A model generated the notes under the pieces. The model was not told where the DNA came from. It saw only the letters and a list, made by a program, of their open reading frames with translations, and ran no database searches. Made by a program: the position numbers and the translations under genes. Shown here one piece after another: positions 1 to 14,500 of a stretch of DNA of 64,000 nt; positions within the stretch are counted from its first letter, which is position 1; every line of letters begins with the position of its first letter. This stretch comes from Hydractinia symbiolongicarpus (taxonomy: Eukaryota > Cnidaria > Hydrozoa > Anthoathecata > Hydractiniidae): assembly GCF_029227915.1 (NCBI RefSeq), contig NC_079885.1, forward strand, positions 27,407,001-27,471,000, written 5' to 3'.

Positions 1-3000
1 TTTACTGTGGGACAAATCTTAGCCGTTAGCGCGCGCTGAAGAAATAGAGACAGTTTCAAAAACTCCATTTCATTGACTTTCTAACGGTGTCAATCCGTTT
101 GAATTACAACGGTTCCGTCACATATTTGTACCATGATGTACTTAACGATATTTTTCCGATATTACGAGGTTGCATCACTTTTAACAGTGAAACGATTGAC
201 TGTGGGACTTAGTATAACTGATTTTGGACTTTGACTTTATGAATGTCATAAATGAGCCAATTGGACTCCAAGAAATAACACACCTCTTAATTTGACATGA
301 TTGTCGGAACTCAGCGATTTAACTGGACACTGTGGTAGCGCTTTATTTAAGAATTTAGATGAAAAAGTCATTTTTACTGTGGGACAAATCCTAGCCGTTA
401 GCGCGCGCTGAAGAAATAGAGACAGTTTCAAAAACTCCATTTCATTGACTTTCTAACAGTCTCAATCCGTTTGAGTTACAACAGTTCCGTCACATATTCG
501 TACCATGATGTACTTAACGATATTTTTCCGATATTACCAGGTTGCATCGCTTTTAACAGTGAAAGGGTTGACTGTGGGACTTAGTATAACTGATTTTGGA
601 CTTTGACTTTTTGAATGTGATAAATGAGACAATTGAACTCCAAAAATTAACATTCTTCTTAATTTGAAATGATTGCTTGAACTCAGCAGTTACACTGGGC
701 GCCGTGGCAGCATTTTTTTAAAAATTTAGATAAAAAAGTCATTTTTGTACTGTGGGACCAATCCTAGCCGTTATCACGCGCTGAAGAAATAGAGACAGTT
801 TCAAAAACTACATTTCAATGACTTTCTAACGGTATCAGTCCGTTTGTGTTACAACGGTTCCGTCACATATTCGAACCAACATGTATTTAGCGATACTTTT
901 CCGCTATTACTAGGTTGCATCGCTTTTAACAGTGAAACGATTGGCTGTGGGACTTAATTGAACTGATTTTGGACTGTGACCTTATAAATGTGAAAGTGAG
1001 AAAATTGGATTTCAAGAAATAACATTCTTCTTAATTTGACATGATTGCCAAAACTCAGCAATTACACTGGGCGCTGTGGTAGCACTTCATTTGAATATTT
1101 AGATAAAAAAGTCATTTTTACTGTGGGACAAATCCTAGCCCTTAGCGCATGCTGAAGAAATAGAGACAGTTTCAAAAACTACATTTCAATGACTTTCTAA
1201 CGGTATCAGTCCGTTTGTGTTACAACGGTTCCGTCACATATTCGAACCAACATGTATTTAGCGATACTTTTCCGCTATTACTAGGTTGCATCGCTTTTAA
1301 CAGTGAAACGATTGGCTGTGGGACTTAATTGAACTGATTTTGGACTGTGACCTTATAAATGTGAAAGTGAGAAAATTGGATTTCAAGAAATAACATTCTT
1401 CTTAATTTGACATGATTGTCGGAACTCAGCGATTAAACTGGCCCTGTGGTAGCGCTTCATTTAAGAATTTAGATGAAAAAGTCATTTTTACTGTGGGACA
1501 AATCCTAGCCGTTAGCGCGCGCTTAAGAAATAGAGACAGTTTCAAAAACTCCATTTCATTGACTTTCTAACGGTCTCAATCCGTTTGAGTTACAACAGTT
1601 CCGTCACATATTCGTACCATGATGGAATTAACGATATTTTCCGATATTACCAGGTTGCATCGCTTTTAACAGTGAAACGATTGACTGTGGGACTTAGTAT
1701 AACTGATTTTGGACTTTGACTTTATGAATGTGATAAATGAGACAATTGAACTCCAAAAATTAACATTCTTCTTAATTTGACATGATTGCTTGAACTCAGC
1801 AGTTACACTGGGCGCCGTGGCAGCGCTTTTTTTAAAAATGTAGACAAATAAGTCATTTTGTACTGTGGGACCACTCCTAGCTGTTATCGCACGCGGAAGA
1901 TATAGAGACAGTTTCAAAAATTACATGTCAATGACTTTGTAACGGTATCAGTCCGTTTGCGTTACAACGGTTGCGTCACATATTCGTACCAACATGTATT
2001 TAGCGATATTTTTCCGCTATTACTAGTTTGCATCGCTTTTAACAGTGAAACGATTGACTGTGGGACTTAATTGAACTGATTTTGGACTGTGACCTTATAA
2101 ATGTGGAAGTGAGACAATTGGATTTCAAGAAATAACATTCTTCTTAATTTTATATGATTGCCGAAACTTAGCAATTACACTAGGCGCTGTGGTAGCTGTT
2201 CATTTAATAATTAAGATAAAAATTCAGTTTTTACTGTGGGACCAATCCTAGCCGTTATCGCGCGCTGAAGAAATAGAGACAGTTTCAAAAACTACATTGC
2301 AATGACTTTCTAACGGTATCAGTCCCTTTGTGTTTCAACGGTTGCGTCACATATTCGTTTCAACATGTATATAGCGATATTTTTCCGCTAATATTAGGTT
2401 GCATCGCTTTTAACAGTGAAACGATTAACTGTGGGACTTAATTAAACTGATTTTGGACTGTGACCTTATAAATGTGAAAGTGAGACAATTGGACTTCAAG
2501 AAATAACATTCTTCTTAATTTGACATGATTGACGAAACTCAGCGATTACACTGGGCGCTGTGGAAGCTCTTCATTTAACAGTTAAGATAATAAGTTCAGT
2601 TTTTACTGTGGGAACAATCCTGGCCGTTAGGACGCACCGAAAAAATGGAGACATTCTCAAAAACTACAACTCATTGCATTCTTGGCGGTATCAATCCGTT
2701 TGAGTTACAACGGTTGCGTCACATACTCGTACCAACATTTTCCTAGCGATACTTTTCTGATATTACCATGTTGCATTGCTTTTAACAGTGAAACGATTGA
2801 CTGTGGGACTTAATATAACTGATTTTGGACATTGACTTTATAAATGCGATAAATGAGACAATTGAACTCCAAGAAATAACATTCTTCTTAATTTAACATG
2901 ATTGTCGGAACTGAGTGATTACACTGGATCCTTTGGTAGCGCTTCATTTAAAAACTTAGATAAAAAAGTCATTTTTACTGTGGGACAAATCCTAGCCGTT

Positions 3001-3432
3001 AGCGCGCGCTGAAGAAATAGAGACGGCTTCAAAAACTCCATTTCATTGACTTTCTAACGGTCTCAATCCGTTTGAGTTACAACAGTTCCGTCACATATTC
3101 GTACCATGATGTACTTAACGATATTTTTCCGATATTACCAGGTTGCATCGCTTTTTACAGTGAAACTATTGACTGTGGGACTTAGTATAACTTGTTTTGG
3201 ACTTTGACTTTATGAATGTGATAACTGAGACAATTGAACTCCAAAAATTAACATTCTTCTTAATTTGACATGATTGCTTGAACTCAGCAGTTACACTGGG
3301 CGCCGTGGCAGCGCTTTTTTAAAAAATTTAGATAAAAAAGTGATTTTTGTACTGTGGGACCAATCCTAGCCGTTATCGCGCGCTGAAGAAATAGAGACAG
3401 TTTCAAAAATTACATGTCAATGACTTTATAAT

Positions 3433-6400
3433 GGTGTCAATCCGTTTGAGTTACAACAGTTCCCTCACATATTTGTACCATGATGTACTTAACGATATTT
3501 TTCCGATATTACGAGGTTGCATCACTTTTAACAGTGAAACGATTGACTGTGGGACTTAGTATAACTGATTTTGGACTGTGACCTTATAAATGTGAAAGTG
3601 AGACAATTGGACTTCAAGAAATAACATTCTTCTTAATTTGACATGATTGACGAAACTCAGCGATTACACTGGGCGCTGTGGAAGCTCTTCATTCAACAGT
3701 TAAGATAATAAGTTCAGTTTTTACTGTGGGAACAATCCTGGCCGTTAGGACGCACCGAAAAAATGGAGACATTCTCAAAAACTACAACTCATTGCATTCT
3801 TGGCGGTATCAATCCGTTTGAGTTACAACGGTTGCGTCACATACTCGTACCAACATTTTCCTAGCGATACTTTTCTGATATTACCATGTTGCATTGCTTT
3901 TAACAGTGAAACGATTGACTGTGGGACTTAATATAACTGATTTTGGACATTGACTTTATAAATGCGATAAATGAGACAATTGAACTCCAAGAAATAACAT
4001 TCTTCTTAATTTAACATGATTGTCGGAACTGAGTGATTACACTGGATCCTTTGGTAGCGCTTCATTTAAAAACTTAGATAAAAAAGTCATTTTTACTGTG
4101 GGACAAATCCTAGCCGTTAGCGCGCGCTGAAGAAATAGAGACGGCTTCAAAAACTCCATTTCATTGACTTTCTAACGGTCTCAATCCGTTTGAGTTACAA
4201 CAGTTCCGTCACATATTCGTACCATGATGTACTTAACGATATTTTTCCGATATTACCAGGTTGCATCGCTTTTTACAGTGAAACTATTGACTGTGGGACT
4301 TAGTATAACTTGTTTTGGACTTTGACTTTATGAATGTGATAAATGAGACAATTGAACTCCAAAAATTAACATTCTTCTTAATTTGACATGATTGCTTGAA
4401 CTCAGCAGTTACACTGGGCGCCGTGGCAGCGCTTTTTTAAAAAATTTAGATAAAAAAGTGATTTTTGTACTGTGGGACCAATCCTAGCCGTTATCGCGCG
4501 CTGAAGAAATAGAGACAGTTTCAAAAACTACATTTCAATGACTTTCTAACGGTATCAGTACGTTTGTGTTTCAACGGTTGCTTCACATATTCGTTCCAAC
4601 ATGTATATAGCGATATTTTTCCGCTAATATTAGGTTGCATCGCTTTTAACAGTGAAACGATTAACTGTGGGACTTAATTAAACTGATTTTGGACTGTGAC
4701 CTTATAAATGTGAAAGTGAGACAATTAGACTCCAAGAAATAACATTCTTCTTAATTTGACATGATTGCCGGAACTCAGCGATTACACTGGGCGCTAGGGT
4801 AGCGCTTTATTTGAAAATGTAGACAAATAAGTCTTTTTGTACTGTGGGACCAGTCCTAGCCGTTATTGCGCGCTGAAGAAATAGAGACAGTTTCAAAAAT
4901 TACATGTCAATGACTTTATAATGGTATCAGTCCGTTTGTGTTACAACGGTTGCGTCACATATTCAAACCAACATGTATTTAGCGATATTTTTCCGCTATT
5001 ACTAAGTTGCATCGCTTTTAACAGTGAAACGATTGGCTGTGGGACTTAATTGAACTGATTTTGGACTGTGACCTTATAAATGTGAAAGTGAGAAAATTGG
5101 ATTTCAAGAAATAACATTCTTCTTAATTTGACATGATTGCCGAAACTCAGCAATTACACTGGGCGCTGTGGTAGCACTTCATTTGAATATTTAGATAAAA
5201 AAGTCATTTTTACTGTGGGACAAATCCTAGCCGTTAGCGCGCGCTGAAGAAATAGAGACAGTTTCAAAAACTCCATTTCATTGACTTTCTAACGGTGTCA
5301 ATCCGTTTGAGTTACAACAGTTCCCTCACATATTTGTACCATGATGTACTTAACGATATTTTTCCGATATTACGAGGTTGCATCACTTTTAACAGTGAAA
5401 CGATTGACTGTGGGACTTAGTATAACTGATTTTGGACTGTGACCTTATAAATGTGAAAGTGAGACAATTGGACTTCAAGAAATAACATTCTTCTTAATTT
5501 GACATGATTGACGAAACTCAGCGATTACACTGGGCGCTGTGGAAGCTCTTCATTCAACAGTTAAGATAATAAGTTCAGTTTTTACTGTGGGAACAATCCT
5601 GGCCGTTAGGACGCACCGAAAAAATGGAGACATTCTCAAAAACTACAACTCATTGCATTCTTGGCGGTATCAATCCGTTTGAGTTACAACGGTTGCGTCA
5701 CATACTCGTACCAACATTTTCCTAGCGATACTTTTCTGATATTACCATGTTGCATTGCTTTTAACAGTGAAACGATTGACTGTGGGACTTAATATAACTG
5801 ATTTTGGACATTGACTTTATAAATGCGATAAATGAGACAATTGAACTCCAAGAAATAACATTCTTCTTAATTTAACATGATTGTCGGAACTGAGTGATTA
5901 CACTGGATCCTTTGGTAGCGCTTCATTTAAAAACTTAGATAAAAAAGTCATTTTTACTGTGGGACAAATCCTAGCCGTTAGCGCGCGCTGAAGAAATAGA
6001 GACGGCTTCAAAAACTCCATTTCATTGACTTTCTAACGGTCTCAATCCGTTTGAGTTACAACAGTTCCGTCACATATTCGTACCATGATGTACTTAACGA
6101 TATTTTTCCGATATTACCAGGTTGCATCGCTTTTTACAGTGAAACTATTGACTGTGGGACTTAGTATAACTTGTTTTGGACTTTGACTTTATGAATGTGA
6201 TAAATGAGACAATTGAACTCCAAAAATTAACATTCTTCTTAATTTGACATGATTGCTTGAACTCAGCAGTTACACTGGGCGCCGTGGCAGCGCTTTTTTA
6301 AAAAATTTAGATAAAAAAGTGATTTTTGTACTGTGGGACCAATCCTAGCCGTTATCGCGCGCTGAAGAAATAGAGACAGTTTCAAAAACTACATTTCAAT

Positions 6401-8952
6401 GACTTTCTAACGGTATCAGTCCGTTTGTGTTTCAACGGTTGCTTCACATATTCGTTCCAACATGTATATAGCGATATTTTTCCGCTAATATTAGGTTGCA
6501 TCGCTTTTAACAGTGAAACGATTAACTGTGGGACTTAATTAAACTGATTTTGGACTGTGACCTTATAAATGTGAAAGTGAGACAATTAGACTCCAAGAAA
6601 TAACATTCTTCTTAATTTGACATGATTGCCGGAACTCAGCGATTACACTGGGCGCTAGGGTAGCGCTTTATTTGAAAATGTAGACAAATAAGTCTTTTTG
6701 TACTGTGGGACCAGTCCTAGCCGTTATTGCGCGCTGAAGAAATAGAGACAGTTTCAAAAATTACATGTCAATGACTTTATAATGGTATCAGTCCGTTTGT
6801 GTTACAACGGTTGCGTCACATATTCAAACCAACATGTATTTAGCGATATTTTTCCGCTATTACTAAGTTGCATCGCTTTTAACAGTGAAACGATTGGCTG
6901 TGGGACTTAATTGAACTGATTTTGGACTGTGACCTTATAAATGTGAAAGTGAGAAAATTGGATTTCAAGAAATAACATTCTTCTTAATTTGACATGATTG
7001 CCGAAACTCAGCAATTACACTGGGCGCTGTGGTAGCACTTCATTTGAATATTTAGATAAAAAAGTCATTTTTACTGTGGGACAAATCCTAGCCGTTAGCG
7101 CGCGCTGAAGAAATAGAGACAGTTTCAAAAACTCCATTTCATTGACTTTCTAACGGTGTCAATCCGTTTGAGTTACAACAGTTCCCTCACATATTTGTAC
7201 CATGATGTACTTAACGATATTTTTCCGATATTACGAGGTTGCATCACTTTTAACAGTGAAACGATTGACTGTGGGACTTAGTATAACTGATTTTGGACTG
7301 TGACCTTATAAATGTGAAAGTGAGACAATTGGACTTCAAGAAATAACATTCTTCTTAATTTGACATGATTGACGAAACTCAGCGATTACACTGGGCGCTG
7401 TGGAAGCTCTTCATTCAACAGTTAAGATAATAAGTTCAGTTTTTACTGTGGGAACAATCCTGGCCGTTAGGACGCACCGAAAAAATGGAGACATTCTCAA
7501 AAACTACAACTCATTGCATTCTTGGCGGTATCAATCCGTTTGAGTTACAACGGTTGCGTCACATACTCGTACCAACATTTTCCTAGCGATACTTTTCTGA
7601 TATTACCATGTTGCATTGCTTTTAACAGTGAAACGATTGACTGTGGGACTTAATATAACTGATTTTGGACATTGACTTTATAAATGCGATAAATGAGACA
7701 ATTGAACTCCAAGAAATAACATTCTTCTTAATTTAACATGATTGTCGGAACTGAGTGATTACACTGGATCCTTTGGTAGCGCTTCATTTAAAAACTTAGA
7801 TAAAAAAGTCATTTTTACTGTGGGACAAATCCTAGCCGTTAGCGCGCGCTGAAGAAATAGAGACGGCTTCAAAAACTCCATTTCATTGACTTTCTAACGG
7901 TCTCAATCCGTTTGAGTTACAACAGTTCCGTCACATATTCGTACCATGATGTACTTAACGATATTTTTCCGATATTACCAGGTTGCATCGCTTTTTACAG
8001 TGAAACTATTGACTGTGGGACTTAGTATAACTTGTTTTGGACTTTGACTTTATGAATGTGATAAATGAGACAATTGAACTCCAAAAATTAACATTCTTCT
8101 TAATTTGACATGATTGCTTGAACTCAGCAGTTACACTGGGCGCCGTGGCAGCGCTTTTTTAAAAAATTTAGATAAAAAAGTGATTTTTGTACTGTGGGAC
8201 CAATCCTAGCCGTTATCGCGCGCTGAAGAAATAGAGACAGTTTCAAAAACTAGATTTCAATGACTTTCTAACGGTATCAGTCCGTTTGTGTTTCAACGGT
8301 TGCTTCACATATTCGTTCCAACATGTATATAGCGATATTTTTCCGCTAATATTAGGTTGCATCGCTTTTAACAGTGAAACGATTAACTGTGGGACTTAAT
8401 TAAACTGATTTTGGACTGTGACCTTATAAATGTGAAAGTGAGACAATTAGACTCCAAGAAATAACATTCTTCTTAATTTGACATGATTGCCGGAACTCAG
8501 CGATTACACTGGGCGCTAGGGTAGCGCTTTATTTGAAAATGTAGACAAATAAGTCTTTTTGTACTGTGGGACCAGTCCTAGCCGTTATTGCGCGCTGAAG
8601 AAATAGAGACAGTTTCAAAAATTACATGTCAATGACTTTATAATGGTATCAGTCCGTTTGTGTTACAACGGTTGCGTCACATATTCAAACCAACATGTAT
8701 TTAGCGATATTTTTCCGCTATTACTAAGTTGCATCGCTTTTAACAGTGAAACGATTGGCTGTGGGACTTAATTGAACTGATTTTGGACTGTGACCTTATA
8801 AATGTGAAAGTGAGAAAATTGGATTTCAAGAAATAACATTCTTCTTAATTTGACATGATTGCCGAAACTCAGCAATTACACTGGGCGCTGTGGTAGCACT
8901 TCATTTGAATATTTAGATAAAAAAGTCATTTTTACTGTGGGACAAATCCTAG
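3433..8952 (+). repeat. 1861 bp higher-order repeat, three copies
   Basis: A five-monomer unit repeats at exactly 1861 bp: the landmark GGTGTCAATCCG next to CAGTTCCCTCACA lies at 3433, 5294 and 7155, and the landmark TTTTACTGTGGGAACAATCC at 3719, 5580 and 7441. The copies are almost identical; I noticed single-base differences such as AGTACG for AGTCCG near 4558 and TAGATTTC for TACATTTC near 8252. The left edge at about 3433 is a join of two monomer subtypes. The right edge is near 8952, where CCTAGCCG becomes CCTAGCCC. Unequal exchange or replication slippage in register of five monomers is the usual explanation. Confidence 0.9.
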
Positions 8953-10115
8953 CCCTTAGCGCGCGCTGAAGAAAGAGAGACAGTTTCAAAAACTCCATTT
9001 CATTGACTTTCTAACAGTATCAGTCTGTTTGAGTGACGACGGTTCCGTCACATAATTGTACGAACATTTACTTAGCGATATTTTTCTGATATTACTAGGT
9101 TGTATTGCCTTCAATAGTGAAACGATTGACTGTGGGACCTAATTGAACTAACTTTGGACTGTGACCTGATAAATGTGATAAATGAGCCAATTGGACTCCA
9201 AGAAATAACATACCTCTTTATTTGACATGATTGTCGGAACTCAGCGATTTAACTGGACCCTGTGGTAGCGCTTCATTTAAGAATTTAGATGAAAAACTCA
9301 TTTTTACTGCGGGACAAATCTTAGCCGTTAGCGCGCGCTGAAGAAATAGAGACAGTTTCAAAAACTCCATTTCATTGACTTTCTAACTGTGTCAATCCGT
9401 TTGAGTTACAACGGTTCCCTCACATATTTGTACCATGATGTACTTAACGATATTTTTCCGATATTACGAGGTTGCATCGTTTTTAACAGTGAAACGATTG
9501 ACTGTGGGACTTAGTATAACTGATTTTGGACTTTGACTTTATGAATGTCATAAATGAGCCAATTGGACTCCAAGAAATAACACACCTCTTAATTTGACAT
9601 GATTGTCGGAACTCAGCGATTTAACTGGACACTGTGGTAGCGCTTTATTTAAGAATTTAGATGAAAAAGTCATTTTTACTGTGGGACAAATCCTAGCCGT
9701 TAGCGCGCGCTGAAGAAATAGAGACATTTTAAAAAACTCCATTTCATTGACTTTCAATCGGTGTCAATCCATTTGAGTTACATCGGATGCGTCACACATT
9801 CGTACCAACATGTATTCAATGATTTTTTTCCGGTGTTACGAGGTTGCATCACTTTTAACAGTAAAATGATTGACTGTGGGACTTAATTGAACTGATCTTG
9901 CACTTTGACTCCCTTAATGTGATAAATGAGAAAATTGGACTCCAAGAAATAACATTCTTCTTAATTTGACATGATTGCCGGAACTCAGCGATTACACTGG
10001 GCGCTAGGGTAGCGCTTTATTTGAAAATGTAGACAAATAAGTTATTTTGTACTGTGGGACCAGTCCTAGCCGTTATCGCGCGCTGAAGAAATAGAGACAG
10101 TTTCAAAAATTACAT
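7065..10115 (+). repeat. 3 kb satellite duplication, left copy
   Basis: This block recurs at about 11532-14582 with a constant offset of 4467 bp (twelve monomers). It contains the third copy of the 1861 bp unit plus about 1.1 kb that follows it. It begins near the shared run AAGTCATTTTTACTGTGG and ends where ACATGTCAATG here becomes ACATGTTAATG in the other copy. The reverse open frame at 9548-9757 and its twin at 14015-14224 are a by-product of this duplication. Confidence 0.85.
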
Positions 10116-10551
10116 GTCAATGACTTTATAATGGTATCAGTCCGTTTGTGTTACAACGGTTGCGTCACATATTCAAACCAACATGTATTTAGCGATATTT
10201 TTCCGCTATTACTAAGTTGCATCGCTTTTAACAGTGAAACGATTGGCTGTGGGACTTAATTGAACTGATTTTGGACTGTGACCTTATAAATGTGAAAGTG
10301 AGAAAATTGGATTTCAAGAAATAACATTCTTCTTAATTTGACATGATTGCCGAAACTCAGCAATTACACTGGGCGCTGTGGTAGCACTTCATTTGAATAT
10401 TTAGATAAAAAAGTCATTTTTACTGTGGGACAAATCCTAGCCCTTAGCGCGCGCTGAAGAAAGAGAGACAGTTTCAAAAACTCCATTTCATTGACTTTCT
10501 AACAGTATCAGTCTGTTTGAGTTACAACAGTTCCGTCACATATTCGTACCA

Positions 10552-11540
10552 ACATCTATTTAGCGATAGTATTCGCATATTACTAGGTTCCATCGCTTTT
10601 AACAGTGAAACGTTTGACTGTGGGACTTAATTGAACTGATTTTGGACTTTGACCTTATAAATGCGGTCAATGAGCCAGTTTGACTATAAGAAATAACATT
10701 CTTCTTAATTTCACATAATTGCTGGAACTCAGCGATTACACTGGGCGCTGTGGTAGCACTTTATTAAAAAATTAAGATAAATAAGTCATTTTTTACAGTA
10801 GGACCAATCCTAGCCGTTAGTTCGCACTGAAGAAATAGCGACAGTTTCAAAAACTACATTTCATTGACTTTCTAACGGTATCAATCCGCTTCAGTTACAA
10901 CAGTTGCGTCACATACTCGTACCAACATGTATTTAGGGATAGTATTCGCATATTACTAGGTTCCATCGCTTTTAACAGTGAAACGTTAGACTGTGGGACT
11001 TAATTGAACTGATTTTGGACTTTGACCTTATAAATGCGGTAATTGAGCCAGTTTGACTATAAGAGATAACATCCTTCTTAATTTTACATGATTGCTGGAA
11101 CTCAGCGATTACACTGGTCGCTGTGGTAGCACTTTATTAAAAAATTAAGATAAATAAGTCATTTTTTACTGTAGAACCAATCCTAGCCGTTAGTTCGCGC
11201 TGAAGAAATAACGACAGTTTCAAAAACTACATTTCATTGACTTTTTAACGGTATCAATCTGCTTCAGTTAAAACAGTTGCGTCACATATTCGTGCCAACA
11301 TGTATTTAGCGATATTCTTCTGATAATACTAGGTTGCATCGCTTTTAACAGTGAAACGACTGACTGCGGGACTTAATTGAACTAACTTTGGACTGTGGCC
11401 TGATAAATGTGATAAATGAGACAATTGGACACCAAGAAATAAAATTCTTCTAAATTTGACATGATTGTGGGAACTCAGCCATTACACTGGACCCTGTGGT
11501 AGCGATATATTTAAAAATTTAGATAAATAAGTCATTTTTA
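10552..11540 (+). repeat. 1 kb satellite block shared with 54.9-55.9 kb
   Basis: Two and a half monomers of a distinct subfamily (landmarks GATAGTATTCGCATATTAC, TTGACTATAAGA, GTTAGTTCGC). They recur at 54917-55905 with an offset of 44365 bp at both ends, so there is no net insertion or deletion across the kilobase. Only scattered substitutions were noticed (for example CCTAGCCG versus CCTAGGCG, and ATTCTTC versus ATTCATC). Confidence 0.85.
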
Positions 11541-14500
11541 CTGTGGGACAAATCCTAGCCGTTAGCGCGCGCTGAAGAAATAGAGACAGTTTCAAAAACT
11601 CCATTTCATTGACTTTCTAACGGTGTCAATCCGTTTGAGTTACAACAGTTCCCTCACATATTTGTACCATGATGTACTTAACGATATTTTTCCGATATTA
11701 CGAGGTTGCATCACTTTTAACAGTGAAACGATTGACTGTGGGACTTAGTATAACTGATTTTGGACTGTGACCTTATAAATGTGAAAGTGAGACAATTGGA
11801 CTTCAAGAAATAACATTCTTCTTAATTTGACATGATTGACGAAACTCAGCGATTACACTGGGCGCTGTGGAAGCTCTTCATTCAACAGTTAAGATAATAA
11901 GTTCAGTTTTTACTGTGGGAACAATCCTGGCCGTTAGGACGCACCGAAAAAATGGAGACATTCTCAAAAACTACAACTCATTGCATTCTTGGCGGTATCA
12001 ATCCGTTTGAGTTACAACGGTTGCGTCACATACTCGTACCAACATTTTCCTAGCGATACTTTTCTGATATTACCATGTTGCATTGCTTTTAACAGTGAAA
12101 CGATTGACTGTGGGACTTAATATAACTGATTTTGGACATTGACTTTATAAATGCGATAAATGAGACAATTGAACTCCAAGAAATAACATTCTTCTTAATT
12201 TAACATGATTGTCGGAACTGAGTGATTACACTGGATCCTTTGGTAGCGCTTCATTTAAAAACTTAGATAAAAAAGTCATTTTTACTGTGGGACAAATCCT
12301 AGCCGTTAGCGCGCGCTGAAGAAATAGAGACGGCTTCAAAAACTCCATTTCATTGACTTTCTAACGGTCTCAATCCGTTTGAGTTACAACAGTTCCGTCA
12401 CATATTCGTACCATGATGTACTTAACGATATTTTTCCGATATTACCAGGTTGCATCGCTTTTTACAGTGAAACTATTGACTGTGGGACTTAGTATAACTT
12501 GTTTTGGACTTTGACTTTATGAATGTGATAAATGAGACAATTGAACTCCAAAAATTAACATTCTTCTTAATTTGACATGATTGCTTGAACTCAGCAGTTA
12601 CACTGGGCGCCGTGGCAGCGCTTTTTTAAAAAATTTAGATAAAAAAGTGATTTTTGTACTGTGGGACCAATCCTAGCCGTTATCGCGCGCTGAAGAAATA
12701 GAGACAGTTTCAAAAACTACATTTCAATGACTTTCTAACGGTATCAGTCCGTTTGTGTTTCAACGGTTGCTTCACATATTCGTTCCAACATGTATATAGC
12801 GATATTTTTCCGCTAATATTAGGTTGCATCGCTTTTAACAGTGAAACGATTAACTGTGGGACTTAATTAAACTGATTTTGGACTGTGACCTTATAAATGT
12901 GAAAGTGAGACAATTAGACTCCAAGAAATAACATTCTTCTTAATTTGACATGATTGCCGGAACTCAGCGATTACACTGGGCGCTAGGGTAGCGCTTTATT
13001 TGAAAATGTAGACAAATAAGTCTTTTTGTACTGTGGGACCAGTCCTAGCCGTTATTGCGCGCTGAAGAAATAGAGACAGTTTCAAAAATTACATGTCAAT
13101 GACTTTATAATGGTATCAGTCCGTTTGTGTTACAACGGTTGCGTCACATATTCAAACCAACATGTATTTAGCGATATTTTTCCGCTATTACTAAGTTGCA
13201 TCGCTTTTAACAGTGAAACGATTGGCTGTGGGACTTAATTGAACTGATTTTGGACTGTGACCTTATAAATGTGAAAGTGAGAAAATTGGATTTCAAGAAA
13301 TAACATTCTTCTTAATTTGACATGATTGCCGAAACTCAGCAATTACACTGGGCGCTGTGGTAGCACTTCATTTGAATATTTAGATAAAAAAGTCATTTTT
13401 ACTGTGGGACAAATCCTAGCCCTTAGCGCGCGCTGAAGAAAGAGAGACAGTTTCAAAAACTCCATTTCATTGACTTTCTAACAGTATCAGTCTGTTTGAG
13501 TGACGACGGTTCCGTCACATAATTGTACGAACATTTACTTAGCGATATTTTTCTGATATTACTAGGTTGTATTGCCTTCAATAGTGAAACGATTGACTGT
13601 GGGACCTAATTGAACTAACTTTGGACTGTGACCTGATAAATGTGATAAATGAGCCAATTGGACTCCAAGAAATAACATACCTCTTTATTTGACATGATTG
13701 TCGGAACTCAGCGATTTAACTGGACCCTGTGGTAGCGCTTCATTTAAGAATTTAGATGAAAAACTCATTTTTACTGCGGGACAAATCTTAGCCGTTAGCG
13801 CGCGCTGAAGAAATAGAGACAGTTTCAAAAACTCCATTTCATTGACTTTCTAACTGTGTCAATCCGTTTGAGTTACAACGGTTCCCTCACATATTTGTAC
13901 CATGATGTACTTAACGATATTTTTCCGATATTACGAGGTTGCATCGTTTTTAACAGTGAAACGATTGACTGTGGGACTTAGTATAACTGATTTTGGACTT
14001 TGACTTTATGAATGTCATAAATGAGCCAATTGGACTCCAAGAAATAACACACCTCTTAATTTGACATGATTGTCGGAACTCAGCGATTTAACTGGACACT
14101 GTGGTAGCGCTTTATTTAAGAATTTAGATGAAAAAGTCATTTTTACTGTGGGACAAATCCTAGCCGTTAGCGCGCGCTGAAGAAATAGAGACATTTTAAA
14201 AAACTCCATTTCATTGACTTTCAATCGGTGTCAATCCATTTGAGTTACATCGGATGCGTCACACATTCGTACCAACATGTATTCAATGATTTTTTTCCGG
14301 TGTTACGAGGTTGCATCACTTTTAACAGTAAAATGATTGACTGTGGGACTTAATTGAACTGATCTTGCACTTTGACTCCCTTAATGTGATAAATGAGAAA
14401 ATTGGACTCCAAGAAATAACATTCTTCTTAATTTGACATGATTGCCGGAACTCAGCGATTACACTGGGCGCTAGGGTAGCGCTTTATTTGAAAATGTAGA

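Noticed and set aside
100-130. RNA polymerase III B box or tRNA-derived unit at ACAACGGTTCCGTCACA
   Set aside because: It does not match the GGTTCGANNCC core and no A box or cloverleaf is found at a suitable distance.
2080-2130. Hammerhead ribozyme in the satellite, as in some other animal satellites
   Set aside because: CTGATAAATG-like strings and GAAAC are present, but the required CTGATGA core paired with GAAA in the right helices could not be assembled.
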